Assembly: GCF_004362515.1 (NCBI RefSeq)
Contig: NZ_SNXU01000001.1
Location: 4,402,001-4,466,000, forward strand
Source of the DNA: Actinokineospora alba
GTDB lineage: Bacteria > Actinomycetota > Actinomycetes > Mycobacteriales > Pseudonocardiaceae
Direction: 5' to 3'
DNA length: 64,000 nucleotides
In this document: positions 18,045 through 25,760 of the stretch, piece by piece
Layout of the letters: each line of letters starts with the position of its first letter
How positions within the stretch are numbered: the stretch's first letter is position 1
Program-made: the position numbers and the translations under genes
Notes under the pieces: model-generated
What the model was told of the DNA's origin: nothing
Databases searched by the model: none
The model's input: only the letters and a program-made list of their open reading frames with translations

Positions 18045-19316
18045 ATGAGCACCTTCGGACAGTCCCTCGCCGAGGTCGACCCCGACGTCGCCGCGGCTGT
18101 CGACGCCGAGCTGCACCGCCAGCAGTCGACCCTGGAGATGATCGCCTCGGAGAACTTCGCCCCGGTGGGCGTGCTCGAGGCGCAGGGCTCGGTGCTGACG
18201 AACAAGTACGCCGAGGGCTACCCCGGCCGCCGCTACTACGGCGGCTGCGAGCACGTCGACGTCATCGAGCAGCTCGCGATCGACCGGGTCAAGGCCCTCT
18301 TCGGCGCCGAGCACGCCAACGTGCAGCCGCACTCGGGCGCGCAGGCCAACGCCGCGGCGATGGTCTCCGTGCTCAACCCCGGCGACACGATCCTCGGCCT
18401 CGATCTCGCGCACGGCGGTCACCTGACGCACGGCATGAAGATCAATTTCTCGGGCAAGCTCTACAACGTCGTGGCCTACCACGTCGACCAGGAGACCGGG
18501 ATCGTCGACATGGCCGAGGTCGAGCGCCTCGCCGTGGAGGCGCAGCCGAAGCTGATCGTGGCGGGCTGGTCGGCCTACCCGCGCCAGCTCGACTTCGCCG
18601 AGTTCCGCCGCATCGCCGACTCGGTCGGCGCGCTGCTGATGGTCGACATGGCGCACTTCGCCGGTCTCGTCGCCGCGGGTCTGCACCCCAGCCCCGTGCC
18701 GCACGCCGACCTGGTGACCACCACGACCCACAAGACCCTCGGCGGCCCCCGCGGCGGAGTGATCCTCTGCCGCAAGGGACTGGCCAAGAAGGTCAACTCC
18801 GCGGTGTTCCCCGGCCAGCAGGGTGGCCCGCTGGAGCACGTCATCGCGGCCAAGGCCGTGGCGTTCAAGATCGCCGCCTCGGAGGAGTTCGCCGAGCGGC
18901 AGCGCCGCGTGCTCGAGGGCGCGAAGATCCTGGCCGACCGGCTCTCCCGGTCGGACTGCGCCGAGGCAGGCGTGAAGGTCCTCACCGGCGGCACCGACGT
19001 CCACCTGGTCCTGGTCGACCTGGTGAACTCGGCACTCGACGGCCAGCAGGCCGAGGACCGGCTGCACTCGGTCGGCATCACGGTCAACCGCAACGCCGTC
19101 CCGTTCGACCCGCGGCCGCCGATGATCACCTCCGGGCTGCGGATCGGCACCCCGGCGCTGGCCACCCGCGGCTTCGACGCCGAGGACTTCGCCGAGGTCT
19201 CCGACATCATCGCCGTCGCGCTGGGCCCGGACTTCGACGACACCACCCGGCAGGAGCTGCGCGACCGCGTGGACCTGCTGGTCAAGCGACGCCCGCTTTA
19301 CCCCGACTTGGGCTGA
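18045..19316 (+). CDS. glyA: Serine hydroxymethyltransferase
   Basis: 423-aa PLP enzyme. It starts 5 bp after gcvH. The PLP Lys lies in VTTTTHKTLGGPRGG, and the substrate segments STLEMIASENF, NVQPHSGAQANAAAM and DMAHFAGLVAAG are present. It joins 5,10-methylene-THF made by the glycine cleavage system to a second glycine, giving serine. This explains its place in the riboswitch operon. A very strong hairpin follows 11 bp after the stop. Confidence 0.96.
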   Translation: MSTFGQSLAEVDPDVAAAVDAELHRQQSTLEMIASENFAPVGVLEAQGSVLTNKYAEGYPGRRYYGGCEHVDVIEQLAIDRVKALFGAEHANVQPHSGAQANAAAMVSVLNPGDTILGLDLAHGGHLTHGMKINFSGKLYNVVAYHVDQETGIVDMAEVERLAVEAQPKLIVAGWSAYPRQLDFAEFRRIADSVGALLMVDMAHFAGLVAAGLHPSPVPHADLVTTTTHKTLGGPRGGVILCRKGLAKKVNSAVFPGQQGGPLEHVIAAKAVAFKIAASEEFAERQRRVLEGAKILADRLSRSDCAEAGVKVLTGGTDVHLVLVDLVNSALDGQQAEDRLHSVGITVNRNAVPFDPRPPMITSGLRIGTPALATRGFDAEDFAEVSDIIAVALGPDFDDTTRQELRDRVDLLVKRRPLYPDLG

Positions 19317-19327
19317 ACAACGCGGCG

Positions 19328-19360
19328 CTCGGGCCACACCACGACCTGGTGTGGCCCGAG
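19328..19360 (+). terminator. Strong hairpin between glyA and sdaA
   Basis: CTCGGGCCACACCA (19328-19341) pairs perfectly over 14 bp with TGGTGTGGCCCGAG (19347-19360) around a 5-nt loop. There is no T-run directly after it, only GAATTTT about 10 nt on. It should reduce readthrough from glyA into sdaA, or mark a processing or attenuation point. Confidence 0.7.
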
Positions 19361-19391
19361 TACGCTGAATTTTGGAAGTGGAAGGTTCGTC

Positions 19392-20765
19392 GTGGCTATC
19401 AGTGTGTTCGACTTGTTCAGCATCGGTATCGGCCCGTCCAGTTCGCACACGGTGGGCCCGATGCGCGCGGCGCTGATGTTCGTCGACGGCCTTTCCGAAC
19501 GCGGCGACCTCGACCGGGTGGCCCGCGTGCGCGTGGAGCTGTTCGGCTCCCTCGGCGCGACCGGCCACGGCCACGGCAGCGACAAGGCCGTGCTGCTGGG
19601 CCTGGAGGGCGAACGCCCGGAAGACATCGATACGGCCTCCGTCGGCCCGCGGGTCGCCAAGATCCGCGAGGAGGGGCAGCTGCGGCTGCTCGGCAGGCAC
19701 ACGGTCAGGTTCACCGAGGACGACGATCTCGTCATGCACCGGCGCAAGTCGCTGCCGCTGCACCCCAACGGCATGACCTTCGCCGCCTGGGACGCCGCGG
19801 GCGGCCTGTTCGCCGAACGCACGTACTACTCGGTCGGCGGCGGCTTCGTGCTCGACGAGACCGCGGCCGACGGCCCGGTCATCTCCGCCGACACCACACC
19901 AGTCCCGTTCCCGTTCCGCACGGGCGCGGAGCTGATGGAGCACTGCGCGGCCAACGACCTGACCATCGCGCAGGTGATGCTGCGCAACGAACTGGTGTGG
20001 CGCACCGAGGCCGAGGTCCGCGAAGGGCTGCTGGCGATCTGGCAGGTCATGCAGGACTGTGTGACGCGCGGCTGCGAGCAGGACGGTGTCCTCCCCGGCG
20101 GCCTGAAGGTCCCCCGCCGCGCGAAGGCGCTGCACGACAAGCTGCTGTCCGAGGACGGCGCGGGCGACCCGCTCTACGTCATGGACTGGGTCACGCTGTT
20201 CGCGCTGGCCGTCAACGAGGAGAACGCCTCCGGCGGCCGGATCGTCACCGCCCCGACGAACGGCGCCGCGGGCATCATCCCCGCGGTCCTGCACTACTAC
20301 ACGCGGTTCCTGTCGGTGGCCACAGAGGACGGTGTGATCGACTTCCTGCTCACCGCCGCCGCGATCGGCGTGGTGCTCAAGGAAACCGGCTCGATCTCGG
20401 GCGCCGAGGTCGGCTGCCAGGGCGAGGTCGGCTCGGCGTGCGCGATGGCGGCGGCCGGCCTGACGGCGGTGCTGGGCGGCTCGGTCGCGCAGGTCGAGAA
20501 CGCGGCGGAGATCGGCCTGGAACACCATTTGGGACTGACGTGCGACCCGGTGGGCGGCCTGGTGCAGATCCCGTGCATCGAACGCAACGCGGTCGGGTCC
20601 ACAAAGGCCATCAACGCCTCCCGGATGGCCCTGCGCGGCGACGGCACCCACATCGTGCACCTGGACAAGGTCATCAAGACCATGCGTCAGACCGGCGCCG
20701 ACATGCACACCAAGTACAAGGAAACCTCGCGCGGCGGCTTGGCCCTCAACGTCATCGAGTGCTGA
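19392..20765 (+). CDS. sdaA: L-serine ammonia-lyase, single-chain iron-sulfur type
   Basis: 457-aa L-serine dehydratase making pyruvate and ammonia. GTG 19392 follows GTGGAAGG. N-terminal FSIGIGPSSSHTVGPMRAALMF is the beta-domain hallmark. Three Cys expected for the [4Fe-4S] cluster are in EVGCQGEVGS, LTCDPVGG and IPCIERNAVG. Full-length fused alpha/beta form. Placed after gcvT-gcvH-glyA, it would take the serine made from glycine on to pyruvate. Expression could come by readthrough of the 19328-19360 hairpin or from its own promoter. The 3' end overlaps the convergent small gene by 14 bp. Confidence 0.95.
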   Translation: MAISVFDLFSIGIGPSSSHTVGPMRAALMFVDGLSERGDLDRVARVRVELFGSLGATGHGHGSDKAVLLGLEGERPEDIDTASVGPRVAKIREEGQLRLLGRHTVRFTEDDDLVMHRRKSLPLHPNGMTFAAWDAAGGLFAERTYYSVGGGFVLDETAADGPVISADTTPVPFPFRTGAELMEHCAANDLTIAQVMLRNELVWRTEAEVREGLLAIWQVMQDCVTRGCEQDGVLPGGLKVPRRAKALHDKLLSEDGAGDPLYVMDWVTLFALAVNEENASGGRIVTAPTNGAAGIIPAVLHYYTRFLSVATEDGVIDFLLTAAAIGVVLKETGSISGAEVGCQGEVGSACAMAAAGLTAVLGGSVAQVENAAEIGLEHHLGLTCDPVGGLVQIPCIERNAVGSTKAINASRMALRGDGTHIVHLDKVIKTMRQTGADMHTKYKETSRGGLALNVIEC

Positions 20766-20913
20766 CGGGCACGCGCCCCCGCGCGACCACCAACGCGTGG
20801 CGCGCGGGGTCGAGGTCGACGCAGTCGGCGTCGGTGCATTCCACAGCCACCAGGTCGACGATCAGCGTGCCGTGGCAATGCGAGACGTGAGCGAGGCACT
20901 CGGAGCAGGTCAT
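20752..20913 (-). CDS. 53-aa Cys/His-rich protein coupled to Ku
   Basis: Small protein reading MTCSECLAHVSHCHGTLIVD and onward to 53 aa. The ATG overlaps the Ku stop (ATGA) and AGGAGG lies at the end of the ku gene, so translation is coupled. Cys3, Cys6, Cys13, Cys26 and Cys31 with His9, His12 and His14 suggest a zinc ribbon or knuckle. Small Cys-rich proteins of this CSEC...HCHGTL...EC form occur in actinobacteria, as far as I recall, but I know no assigned function. The coupling suggests a possible link to Ku, or simply co-transcription. The 3' end overlaps sdaA antisense by 14 bp. Confidence 0.75.
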   Translation of the reverse strand: MTCSECLAHVSHCHGTLIVDLVAVECTDADCVDLDPARHALVVARGRVPVSTR

Positions 20914-21866
20914 GAAGCCCTCCTCTTCTTCGCGCCCGTGCCCTTCGCCGATTTCACCGCCTCTTCCAGCTCATCGCGGGTCATCTTCGAACGTCCCTTG
21001 ACGTCGAGGTCACGGGCCAGCTTGTCGAGCTCTGCCTTCGTCAGGCTAGACAGATCCTCAGCCGGTTCCGGGGATTCCTCGCGGCGTTTCTTGCGGCTTT
21101 CGACGCTCTTGCTCAACGCGTCGAACAGGTCCACGACCTTCGTCGGCTCGCTCGGCGCCTCCTCGGAGACGATCTCGCGGCCTTCCTTCTTGTCCTCGAT
21201 GAGCTGCTCGACGCGCTGGGTGTACGTGTCGTGGAACTCCTCGGGCTTCCATTCCTCGCTCATCGAGTCGATGAGCGAGATGGCCATGTCGAGTTCCTTG
21301 CCCCGCGCCGGGGTGATCTCCGGCATGGACTTCAGTTCCTTGGCCGGGTCGCGCAGGTCCTCGGCGAACAGCATCGTGGTGAGAATCAGCAGGTCCTCGC
21401 CGGCGCGCACGACCGTCAGGTATTCCTTGCCGCGCATGACGAACGTGGCGACCCCGGCCTTGTTCGACTTGCGCATCGCCTGCAGCAGCAAGCTGTAGGC
21501 GCGGCCGTACTCCTCTTTGGCCGGCGCCAGCCAGTACGTCTTCTGGTAGTGGATCGGGTCGATCGAGTCGATGTCGACGAACGCGGAGATGTCGATCGTG
21601 CGGGAGCGGCCGGGCGCGATGGCGTCCAACTCGTCCGGCTCGATGATCACGTAGTCGCCGCCGCCGATCTCCGCGCCCTTGACGATGTCGGAGTAGGCGA
21701 CCTCCTTGCCGGTGCGCTCGTTGACGCGCTTGTACCGGATGCGGTCGGAAGTGCCGCGCTCGAACTGCCGGAAGCTGATCGTGTGGTCCTCGGTGGCCCC
21801 GTAGAGCTCGACCGGGACCGTCACGAGCCCGAAGTTGATCGCGCCGTTCCAAATCGGCCGTGCCAC
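20910..21866 (-). CDS. ku: Ku protein (non-homologous end joining)
   Basis: 318-aa bacterial Ku. N-terminal MARPIWNGAINFGLVTVPVELYGATEDHTISFRQFERGTSDRIRYKRVNERTGKEV is the core signature. The ring core is followed by a variable Lys/Glu-rich C-terminal tail ending KGTGAKKRRAS, with a SAP-like stretch (LTKAELDKLARDLDVKGRSKMTRDELEEAVKSA) common in actinobacterial Ku. It binds DNA ends as a dimer and recruits LigD. No ligD lies in this window. Transcribed away from whiB, with a coupled 53-aa gene downstream. Confidence 0.96.
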   Translation of the reverse strand: MARPIWNGAINFGLVTVPVELYGATEDHTISFRQFERGTSDRIRYKRVNERTGKEVAYSDIVKGAEIGGGDYVIIEPDELDAIAPGRSRTIDISAFVDIDSIDPIHYQKTYWLAPAKEEYGRAYSLLLQAMRKSNKAGVATFVMRGKEYLTVVRAGEDLLILTTMLFAEDLRDPAKELKSMPEITPARGKELDMAISLIDSMSEEWKPEEFHDTYTQRVEQLIEDKKEGREIVSEEAPSEPTKVVDLFDALSKSVESRKKRREESPEPAEDLSSLTKAELDKLARDLDVKGRSKMTRDELEEAVKSAKGTGAKKRRAS

Positions 21867-21967
21867 GCTGCCTCCCCGGCAGTAGTTGTCCGTGCTACCC
21901 CAGTGTGGACCACATCGGGCCCATCGGTCCTGTTCAACGGTACTGACACCGCACGTTGAGAGAAGGC

Positions 21968-21993
21968 GTTTCGCCGATCCGACCCCTGGGTAA
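21968..21993 (+). promoter_or_regulatory. Putative SigB/SigF-type promoter of the whiB gene
   Basis: GTTT (21968-21971) and GGGTAA (21988-21993) are 16 bp apart, matching the actinobacterial stress-sigma consensus GNNT-N(14-16)-GGGTA. It lies about 35 bp upstream of the whiB start codon. A SigB/SigF-type sigma factor is encoded by the next gene, which makes regulation by that factor an attractive but untested idea. Confidence 0.5.
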
Positions 21994-22027
21994 CACCCCT
22001 GACAACAGCGGCGAGGGGAGCAGGGTC

Positions 22028-22336
22028 ATGACGGAGATGTCGCGGCTGCCGGGTCCGGTCTCGGAAAGCTGGGACTGGCAGCGCCACGGGTCTTGCCGGG
22101 GACTCGACAGCGCGTGGTTCTTCCACCCCGACGCCGAGCGCGGCCAGGCGCGGGCGGAGCGGGTGCGCCACGCGAAGGAGATCTGCAAATCCTGCCCCGT
22201 CATCGTCGAGTGCAGGCACCACGCGCTGACCGTGATCGAGCCCTACGGCATCTGGGGCGGACTCGACGAGGGTGAACGCAGGCAGGCCTACGCCCGCCGC
22301 CGCATGACCGCCCAGCACGCGGGCGCCCGCCACTAG
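22028..22336 (+). CDS. whiB3: WhiB-family regulator, WhiB3/WhiD-like
   Basis: 102-aa iron-sulfur transcription factor. ATG 22028 follows GAGGGGAGCAGGGTC. Four cluster Cys at 23, 53, 56 and 62 (GSCRGLD, EICKSCPV, ECRHHA) and the GIWGGLDEGER turn are all present. The N-terminus LPGPVSESWDWQRHGSCRGLDSAWFFHPDAERG closely matches my memory of M. tuberculosis WhiB3 and S. coelicolor WhiD, so I assign that subgroup. These proteins bind the sigma factor and respond to redox or developmental state. The gene is convergent with, and its stop overlaps, the sigma-factor gene. A SigB-like promoter precedes it. Confidence 0.88.
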   Translation: MTEMSRLPGPVSESWDWQRHGSCRGLDSAWFFHPDAERGQARAERVRHAKEICKSCPVIVECRHHALTVIEPYGIWGGLDEGERRQAYARRRMTAQHAGARH

Positions 22337-23115
22337 GTCGGGTCGGCGAGACCTTCCCGGAGCTTGCGCAATGTCCGCGTGAGCAGCCGGGACACATGCA
22401 TCTGCGAAAGTCCGAGGTGTTCGGCGATCTGGGTCTGGGTGTCGTCGCGGAAGTAGCGCAGCGCGAGGATTCGCCGTTCACGCTCGGTGAGCCGCGCGAT
22501 GAGCGGCCGGAGCGACTCCACGAAGTCGACGCCGTCGAGGGCGGTGTCGGGCACGCTGAGTGTCTGGTCGGTCTCGGTGGGTGCCTCGTCGAGTGGGACG
22601 GAGTGGTAGCTCTGGCCCGCCGCGAGGCCCTCGTAGACGGCGTCGACCGGCAGGTCCAGGTGGTTCGCCAACTCGCTGGGCGTCGGCGCGCGTCCCAGCC
22701 GCTGCGACAGCTCGTTGCCCGCGTCGCTCAGCGCGAGGTGCCGTTCCTGCAGTTTGCGCGGGACCCGCAGGGACCAGGCCGTGTCGCGGAAGTAGCGGCG
22801 GACCTCGCCCATGATGGTGGGCACCGCGAAGGTCAGGAAGTCGTAACCCCGGCTGGGGTCGAACCGGTCCACCGCGTGGATCAGGCCGACCAGCGCCACC
22901 TGCGTGAGGTCCTCGTGCGGAACCCCCCGATGGGTGAATCGCAGGGCGATGTGCTCGGCCAGTCCGGCGTGCCCGGTCACCAGCGCGGCCCGTAGTTCGG
23001 CGTGCCGGGGATCCTCCGGATCCAGCAGCGCCTTCTCCGCGAACAGGGGGGCGAAATGCTCGTATTCGTGCCCCGGCCTGGTCTCGGCGGGTCGGGTGGT
23101 GACGGTCAAGGCCAC
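22333..23115 (-). CDS. SigB/SigF/SigH-type RNA polymerase sigma factor
   Basis: 260-aa group 3 sigma factor. Start at GTG 23115 preceded by GAGGTG. Region 2 contains HEDLTQVALVGLIHAVDRFDPSRGYDFLTFAVPTIMGEVRRYFRDTAW. Region 3 follows, with PTPSELANHLDL. Region 4 is ERERRILALRYFRDDTQTQIAEHLGLSQMHVSRLLTRTLRKLR, with a clear HTH. Streptomyces SigB and Mycobacterium SigF belong to this group and govern stress and development. No anti-sigma or anti-anti-sigma gene lies beside it, unusual for the group, so control would have to act from another locus. Confidence 0.93.
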   Translation of the reverse strand: MALTVTTRPAETRPGHEYEHFAPLFAEKALLDPEDPRHAELRAALVTGHAGLAEHIALRFTHRGVPHEDLTQVALVGLIHAVDRFDPSRGYDFLTFAVPTIMGEVRRYFRDTAWSLRVPRKLQERHLALSDAGNELSQRLGRAPTPSELANHLDLPVDAVYEGLAAGQSYHSVPLDEAPTETDQTLSVPDTALDGVDFVESLRPLIARLTERERRILALRYFRDDTQTQIAEHLGLSQMHVSRLLTRTLRKLREGLADPT

Positions 23116-23199
23116 ACCTCGGATGGCTCAGCGTCCAGGCGGGGTGGTCCGCCCGTCACCAACGGTAGGTATGCGCCCCACCTCCGACAACTCGAGAAG

Positions 23200-23988
23200 T
23201 CACAGGTCGGCTACCGCGTCGAGCAGTTCCCGACCGTCCAGCAGGACGCGGTCGTTGTGCCGTGCGCCCTCGACGATCACCGTCCGGGCATTCGCGGCGA
23301 CGGCGACCTCGGCGCTTTGCTCTGGCGGCACGATCTCGTCCTCGGCGCCGTAGACGACGGTCGTCGGCACACCCAGCCCACGCGCGGTCTCGGCGACCGG
23401 GAAACGGTCGCGCAGCAGGGCGCGGACGGGCAGGAACGGGTAGTGCACGGCGGCGACCGAGGGCAGGTCCACGAAGGGGGAGCGGAGCAGGAGGCCACGC
23501 GGTGGATGCGCCCGGGCCAGGCGGGCCGCCACCGCCGCACCCAGACTCTCGCCGAAGTACACCAGCCGATCCTGGGTGACGCCTTGCCTGAGCAGGAAGT
23601 TGTGAGCCGCTTTCGCGTCCGCCGCCAGGCCGTCCTCGGTGGGATCGCCTGGGTTGCCGCCATAGCCGCGGTAGTCGACAAGCAGCACGCCGTGTCCCCG
23701 CGCGCGCAACGCCACCGCGAGCGGGATCCGCGCCGAGCGGTCGCCCGCGTTGCCCGGCAGCACCAGCACCGTGGTCCCCGGGCCGGGCGCGTACCAGCCG
23801 GTGAGGGTCAGGTTGTCCTCGGTTCGGTAGGTGACCTGGTGCCCGCCGGGTATGACGTTGGCAACATCAGGCACCTGGCCGGTCGACGGCAGGTAGATCA
23901 ATCGGCGCTGAAACAGGTACGCCAAGCCCACGACCAGCACAACCACGACGACGACGCTGGTCAGCCCGAGCAAGAGTGGACGCGGCAC
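23200..23988 (-). CDS. Membrane-anchored alpha/beta hydrolase
   Basis: About 262 aa with an N-terminal signal anchor (PLLLGLTSVVVVVVLVVGLAYLFQ) and a hydrolase domain of the BEM46/FrsA-like group: LVLPGNAGDRSARIPLAVALRARGHGVLLVDYRGYGGNPGDPTE, nucleophile elbow YFGESLGAAVAARL (Ser in GESLG), catalytic Asp in VVYGAEDEIVP and His in EGARHNDRVL. GTG 23988 is the preferred start; the frame stays open further upstream into lpd. The substrate is unknown. The catalytic triad looks intact. Divergent from lpd with only 37 bp between the two starts. Confidence 0.85.
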   Translation of the reverse strand: MPRPLLLGLTSVVVVVVLVVGLAYLFQRRLIYLPSTGQVPDVANVIPGGHQVTYRTEDNLTLTGWYAPGPGTTVLVLPGNAGDRSARIPLAVALRARGHGVLLVDYRGYGGNPGDPTEDGLAADAKAAHNFLLRQGVTQDRLVYFGESLGAAVAARLARAHPPRGLLLRSPFVDLPSVAAVHYPFLPVRALLRDRFPVAETARGLGVPTTVVYGAEDEIVPPEQSAEVAVAANARTVIVEGARHNDRVLLDGRELLDAVADL

Positions 23989-24025
23989 TTCGCCAGTGTG
24001 CCGCCGGGGGTCATATCGTGGACAT

Positions 24026-25426
24026 ATGAGCACACATTTCGACGTGGTGGTCCTCGGGGCCGGCCCGGGTGGGTATGTCGCGGCGATCCGGGCCACGCAG
24101 CTCGGGTTGAAGACGGCGATCATCGAGGAGCGCTACTGGGGCGGCGTCTGTCTCAACGTCGGCTGCATCCCCTCGAAGGCGCTGCTGCGCAACGCCGAGC
24201 TGGCGCACCTGGTGCAGCACGAGGCGAAGACGTTCGGCATCCAGGTCGACGGCACCGTGAGCTTCGACTACGGCGCCGCCTACCAGCGCAGCCGCACGGT
24301 CGCCGAGGGGCGCGTCAAGGGCGTGCACTACCTGATGAAGAAGAACGGCATCACGCAGTTCCAGGGCAAGGGCACGTTCACCGACGCCAACACCATCGAG
24401 GTCGCGCTGAACGACGGCGGCACGGAGACGGTCACGTTCTCCAACGCCATCATCGCCGCGGGCGCCACGACCCGGCTGCTGCCCGGCACCTCGCTGTCCG
24501 AGCGCGTGGTGACCTACGAGGAGCAGATCCTCGCCTCGGAGCTGCCCGAGAGCATCATCATCGCGGGCGCGGGCGCGATCGGCGTCGAGTTCGCCTACGT
24601 GCTGCACAACTACGGCGTGAAGGTCACCATCGTCGAGTTCCTCGACCGGATGGTGCCGCTGGAGGACGAGGAGGTGTCCAAGGAACTCGCCCGCCGCTAC
24701 AAGCGGCTCGGGGTCGAGGTCCTGACGGGCACCCGCGTCGAGTCGATCGACGACACCGGCGCCCGGGTGAAGGTCACGGTGTCCAAGGGCGGCAAGGAGC
24801 AGGTCCTGGAGGCCGACAAGGTCCTGCAGGCCATCGGCTTCCAGCCCCGGGTCGAGGGCTACGGCCTCGACCGCACCGGGGTGAAGCTGACCGAGCGCGG
24901 CGCCATCGACATCGACGGCCGCTGCCGCACCTCGGTCCCGCACATCTACGCGATCGGCGACGTCACCGCGAAGCTCATGCTCGCCCACGCCGCCGAGTCC
25001 ATGGGTGTCATCGCCGCGGAGACCATCGCGAACGCGGAGACCATGGAACTCGACTACGTCATGATCCCGCGCGCGACGTACTGCCAGCCGCAGATCGCCA
25101 GCTTCGGCTACACCGAGGCCCAGGCCCGCGAGAAGGGCTACGACGTCGAGGTGGCGAAGTTCCCCTTCACCGCCAACGGCAAGGCCCACGGCCTCGCGGA
25201 CCCGGTGGGCTTCGTGAAGCTCATCAGCGACAAGACGCACGGCGAGCTGCTCGGCGGGCACCTGATCGGGCCCGAGGTGACCGAACTGCTGCCGGAGCTG
25301 ACCCTGGCCCAGCAGTGGGACCTGACGGTGCACGAGATGGCCCGCAACGTCCACGCCCACCCGACGCTGGGTGAAGCGGTCAAGGAGGCCATCCACGGCC
25401 TCGCGGGACACATGATCAATATGTGA
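24026..25426 (+). CDS. lpdA: Dihydrolipoyl dehydrogenase
   Basis: 466-aa FAD disulfide oxidoreductase. FAD motif VVVLGAGPGGYVAAIRATQLGL; redox Cys pair in GGVCLNVGCIPSKALLRNAEL; NAD motif IIAGAGAIGVEFAYVLHNYG; active-site His in HAHPTLGEAVKEA. It re-oxidises dihydrolipoamide of 2-oxoacid dehydrogenases and of the glycine cleavage system. The ribosome binding site before ATG 24026 is weak (GTGGAC), so a leaderless or short-leader transcript is possible. A GCAA-loop terminator follows. Confidence 0.95.
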   Translation: MSTHFDVVVLGAGPGGYVAAIRATQLGLKTAIIEERYWGGVCLNVGCIPSKALLRNAELAHLVQHEAKTFGIQVDGTVSFDYGAAYQRSRTVAEGRVKGVHYLMKKNGITQFQGKGTFTDANTIEVALNDGGTETVTFSNAIIAAGATTRLLPGTSLSERVVTYEEQILASELPESIIIAGAGAIGVEFAYVLHNYGVKVTIVEFLDRMVPLEDEEVSKELARRYKRLGVEVLTGTRVESIDDTGARVKVTVSKGGKEQVLEADKVLQAIGFQPRVEGYGLDRTGVKLTERGAIDIDGRCRTSVPHIYAIGDVTAKLMLAHAAESMGVIAAETIANAETMELDYVMIPRATYCQPQIASFGYTEAQAREKGYDVEVAKFPFTANGKAHGLADPVGFVKLISDKTHGELLGGHLIGPEVTELLPELTLAQQWDLTVHEMARNVHAHPTLGEAVKEAIHGLAGHMINM

Positions 25427-25432
25427 GTGCCG

Positions 25433-25466
25433 CCCGCCGCGGCCCGGGCAACCGGGTCGCGGCGGG
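25433..25466 (+). terminator. lpdA terminator with GCAA tetraloop
   Basis: 15-bp stem, CCCGCCGCGGCCCGG (25433-25447) with CCGGGTCGCGGCGGG (25452-25466), one G-U pair, closed by GCAA, a very stable GNRA-type loop. It starts 7 bp after the lpdA stop. There is no long T-run, as usual in actinobacteria. Confidence 0.75.
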
Positions 25467-25760
25467 GTTCGGCTCGGCGTCGAGCCGTCAGTGTTTCGCC
25501 CGTCCCATTCGGACTGAGTTGTCATCGCACCCAGTCGGGGTAGGCCATTCGGCCGTCAGGGCCGCCGGATCCGGCATGTTGATCTCTGTCCGGTGTGGAC
25601 AGCCCACTTCTGTTTTGTATCAACGACAATCGCCGTGTTACTGATCAAGTCCGGTGATGGTCGTCACCCGTTCAGACGCTTGCCGTGACCGCGTTTCGCG
25701 ATGCAGGATTCCGCGCGTCTGGCTGTGCGAGCTGTCGCACTGAACTGGGGAGCTTTCCGA
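25467..25760. other. Leader region upstream of the Rhs toxin, no gene seen
   Basis: With the terminator this makes 334 bp between lpdA and the toxin gene. It is less GC-rich around 25570-25640 (TTTTGTATCAACGACAATCG), where the promoter of the toxin gene most likely lies. I could not match a complete -35/-10 pair. The frame of the toxin gene is open from ATG 25701, but the GGGGAG site at spacing 8 favours ATG 25761. Confidence 0.5.

Noticed and set aside
17868..20708. A 946-codon open frame antisense to gcvH, glyA and sdaA
   Set aside because: It is a shadow of three well-recognised enzymes. High GC gives long antisense frames. The product is His/Asp/Arg-rich low complexity with no family.
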